NCBI GenBank assembly: GCA_008921705.1
Contig: VFFE01007128.1
Span: 560,212-624,211 of the forward strand
Source: Burhinus oedicnemus
Taxonomy: Eukaryota > Chordata > Aves > Charadriiformes > Burhinidae
DNA: 64,000 nt
Reading direction: 5' to 3'
The position numbers and the translations under genes are program-made. Below the pieces are notes generated by a model, which searched no databases, was not told the DNA's origin, and was given only the letters and a program-made list of their open reading frames with translations. Positions 62,386-64,000 of this stretch are shown here, one piece after another (the stretch's first letter is position 1; the number at the start of each line of letters is the position of its first letter).

Positions 62386-63140
62386 GATTACAAATTCTAA
62401 ATCCTCATTTGCCTGTTCATCCTGGGATGTCTTAGTCAGTTGTGTGCCCACCTTACCACGTTTTTATGATAGATAAAACCAGCCTAATTTGCTTACAAGA
62501 ATGTCATGTGGTACTGTGTCCTAGCTTGTATCTGAAAAAAGGTTCCACCAAATCTACTAGACCTACAGTAACACCAGTATGTAGTGGCAACATGATAGTT
62601 ATTTATCATATTTATAAGGACAAGAAAGACTTTTAAAGTATCATCTAATGATTTATGCCATTATGCATTTTCAGTACTGAATAAGCATTAGCTTTCTCTA
62701 AATTCTCCATGGTTTCCTTCCCCTCAGCTGTCCTTGCATTTTCAAACATAGGTAATGAATTTGCCTTCTTGACATTGACTCCCCATTTCTTAAAGAGAAT
62801 GGCAGATAGCTTAGCATTTGCAAATTTTTCATATTATAGGATATTGTATCAAGTCCTGCTGACTTGCATAATCTCTTTTATCTATCAAGTACACCTGACC
62901 GGTTCCTTTTCAGTCCTATTTTTATCAAAATTAACTGTTTTAAGCATCTGGTCATAACTGACCTTCTCTGTGGTGGTTGAAAGGAGAAAGACATCAAATA
63001 TATCACCCATTATTTGCTCATTTCCACATTAAGTCATAAACTACTTCTTTCCTCCACCTTGATTACTCAAGTATTTCCTTGCCATTCTTCCTTCCTTAGC
63101 AGCTGCAATTCAGTTTTAGCCTGAGCTTTCTGACTTTTCC
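62386..63140 (-). pseudogene. CR1 ORF2 reverse-transcriptase relic
   Basis: On the minus strand near 62475-62520 the codons read DTS-stop-DTVPHDIL, matching the CR1 motif DFSKAFDTVPHDIL, followed by VSKLGWF as in CR1 reverse transcriptases. Further into the element, to the right, the antisense text 'gtatcaagtcctgctgactt' (about 62847) matches the CR1 segment just before the fingers of the reverse transcriptase. The copy has many stops and indels. It abuts the 3' end at 62226-62385 without the intervening ORF2 end, so it is either one internally deleted copy or two fragments. Confidence 0.55.
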
Positions 63141-63223
63141 CTATATGTCCATGAAATCTGTCATATCAGTCCTCAGCAAGCAGAAATGCACCTTTTCCAT
63201 TTTTTTTTCCCCCTCCGATGTAG
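63141..63223. other. Pyrimidine-rich non-coding segment
   Basis: Contains a T9-C5 tract leading to a strong plus-strand splice acceptor at 63222-63223. Confidence 0.6.
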
Positions 63224-63330
63224 GAAGGCATGCTCATCTCTCACTGCTGAGAGCAGCCGCGCTGCAAAATAACCCTTGCATTGCTCAGAGGGATTGGATT
63301 ACTGCACAGAATAACTGCGTTAGCAGCTGA
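63224..63330 (+). CDS. Weak candidate terminal exon, unrecognised
   Basis: A very strong acceptor (T9C5 tract then GATGTAG) is followed by two bases and 34 open codons to a TGA (63328-63330). Residues include HAHLSLLRAAALQNNPC and QRDWITAQNNCVSS. The segment is GC-richer than its surroundings. No AATAAA lies within a few hundred bases downstream, which argues against a 3' end. Confidence 0.15.
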
Positions 63331-63382
63331 CAAACCATGTTAACTTGAGCTGTAGCCTATGTAACCTGACAAGCCAGTCAGT

Positions 63383-63592
63383 TCAAGTAAAAACGCCACC
63401 ATCCTCATCCCAAAGGGTTCTGCATTTGGACAAGACCCGAGCTGGGGCGAAACTGAAGTTATGACTCAAATGTACTGCATAGTCAAGACAAGCCCAGAGA
63501 GCACTGCGAAGAGGCGTAAGTGGATATTTTCCTTCAACTCTGTTGAAATAAAACAGCAGAAACGGAGGCCTCGCTGCCCGCTCACATTTGAG
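63383..63592 (-). CDS. Weak candidate terminal exon, unrecognised
   Basis: On the minus strand an excellent acceptor (ATCCTTTTCGTTCTCATTACAG) opens 69 codons to a TGA at 63383-63385. The frame also stays open upstream of the acceptor to about 63739. Residues include CERAARPPFLLFYFNRVEG and LRSALWACLDYAVHLSHN. Several CpGs survive here, unusual for this window. No polyadenylation signal follows at close range. It would be in the same orientation as the exon at 52408-52472, but it ends in a stop, so it cannot be an upstream exon of that gene. Confidence 0.2.
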   Translation of the reverse strand, partial: LKCERAARPPFLLFYFNRVEGKYPLTPLRSALWACLDYAVHLSHNFSFAPARVLSKCRTLWDEDGGVFT

Positions 63593-64000
63593 CTGTAATG
63601 AGAACGAAAAGGATAAGAAAGTTTGACTCTGAAGATTCGGTTGCTCCCAGGGTTGCTCCTTCTCTGCTTTTACATGAGCTCCTCTGTCACAGAGGGTGCA
63701 CAGGAATGCTCTGAGCCCACAGAAAGTCTTCAAGTTCACCTGCTAATGAGACAAAAGGTTTCAAGCAGACCCAGATGAAACATGACAAAGCATGGCAATA
63801 TGGACACAGGGATCCTATTTATCTGTTTTACAAATGGAAAATATTGAGAAACTAATGTAAATAGGAACAAGCTGCAAGAAATGTTCTGCAACCTTAAGTT
63901 AACTATCTAAGAGCATGGCAGGTATCTTGCTGGTATTTCTGCACTTCACTTAGCTCCTACAGTCACACAATCCTAAGAGCTTCAGTGGAAAAGAAAATAA
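63593..64000. other. Non-coding, no recognisable feature
   Basis: Composition returns to AT-rich after about 63750. Nothing specific is seen up to the edge. Confidence 0.4.

Noticed and set aside
1..64000. Search for CRISPR arrays, operons, phage or bacterial genes, tRNA and rRNA genes
   Set aside because: None seen. The sequence is vertebrate nuclear DNA, and the short tandem repeats are simple eukaryotic microsatellites.

Overview
This is vertebrate nuclear DNA, almost certainly from a bird. The clearest marker is a CR1 LINE 3' end (10201-10900) that finishes in the avian CR1 terminal motif TATGATTCTA. Other support comes from further, older CR1 copies, solo LTRs, faint MIR-like and other ancient amniote repeats, and an overall AT-rich, repeat-poor composition. 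There are no operons, ribosome binding sites, CRISPR arrays, tRNA or rRNA genes. Most open frames over 60 codons look like chance frames in non-coding DNA.

The window reads as intergenic or intronic sequence with a few possible exons. The best-supported gene signal is on the minus strand: a 65-nt exon at 52408-52472 and a terminal exon at 35366-35530. Their reading phases fit each other. The terminal exon encodes a basic stretch, one membrane segment and a short tail, then a stop codon and an AATAAA about 90 nt further on. If real, this is the 3' end of a membrane-protein gene that enters from the right edge, with a ~17-kb last intron. A second, weaker minus-strand pair lies at 3230-3370 and 2891-3109, also phase-compatible and hydrophobic. 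I recognise neither protein. Isolated exon-like segments on the plus strand (30.8, 45.3, 48.6, 58.1 and 63.2 kb) have good splice sites but no partner.

Region by region: 0-3 kb holds a decayed L1/Tx1-type LINE fragment, a MIR-like stretch and a palindromic hAT-like MITE. 3.5-4.3 kb is a GC-rich block. 6.5 and 12.6 kb carry two LTRs that share terminal sequence. 10.2 kb has the young CR1. 13-27 kb is nearly featureless. 27.6-28.9 kb is a GC-rich island depleted in CpG. 29-50 kb has scattered old repeats, a 163-codon open frame with tandem duplications, and a 48-nt A tract. 54 kb has an old sauropsid repeat. 61.6-63.1 kb is a cluster of old minus-strand CR1 copies that keep a recognisable reverse-transcriptase motif. 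No new biological system is evident. The items most worth testing are the two minus-strand gene tails, the L1-like LINE relic and the small LTR.
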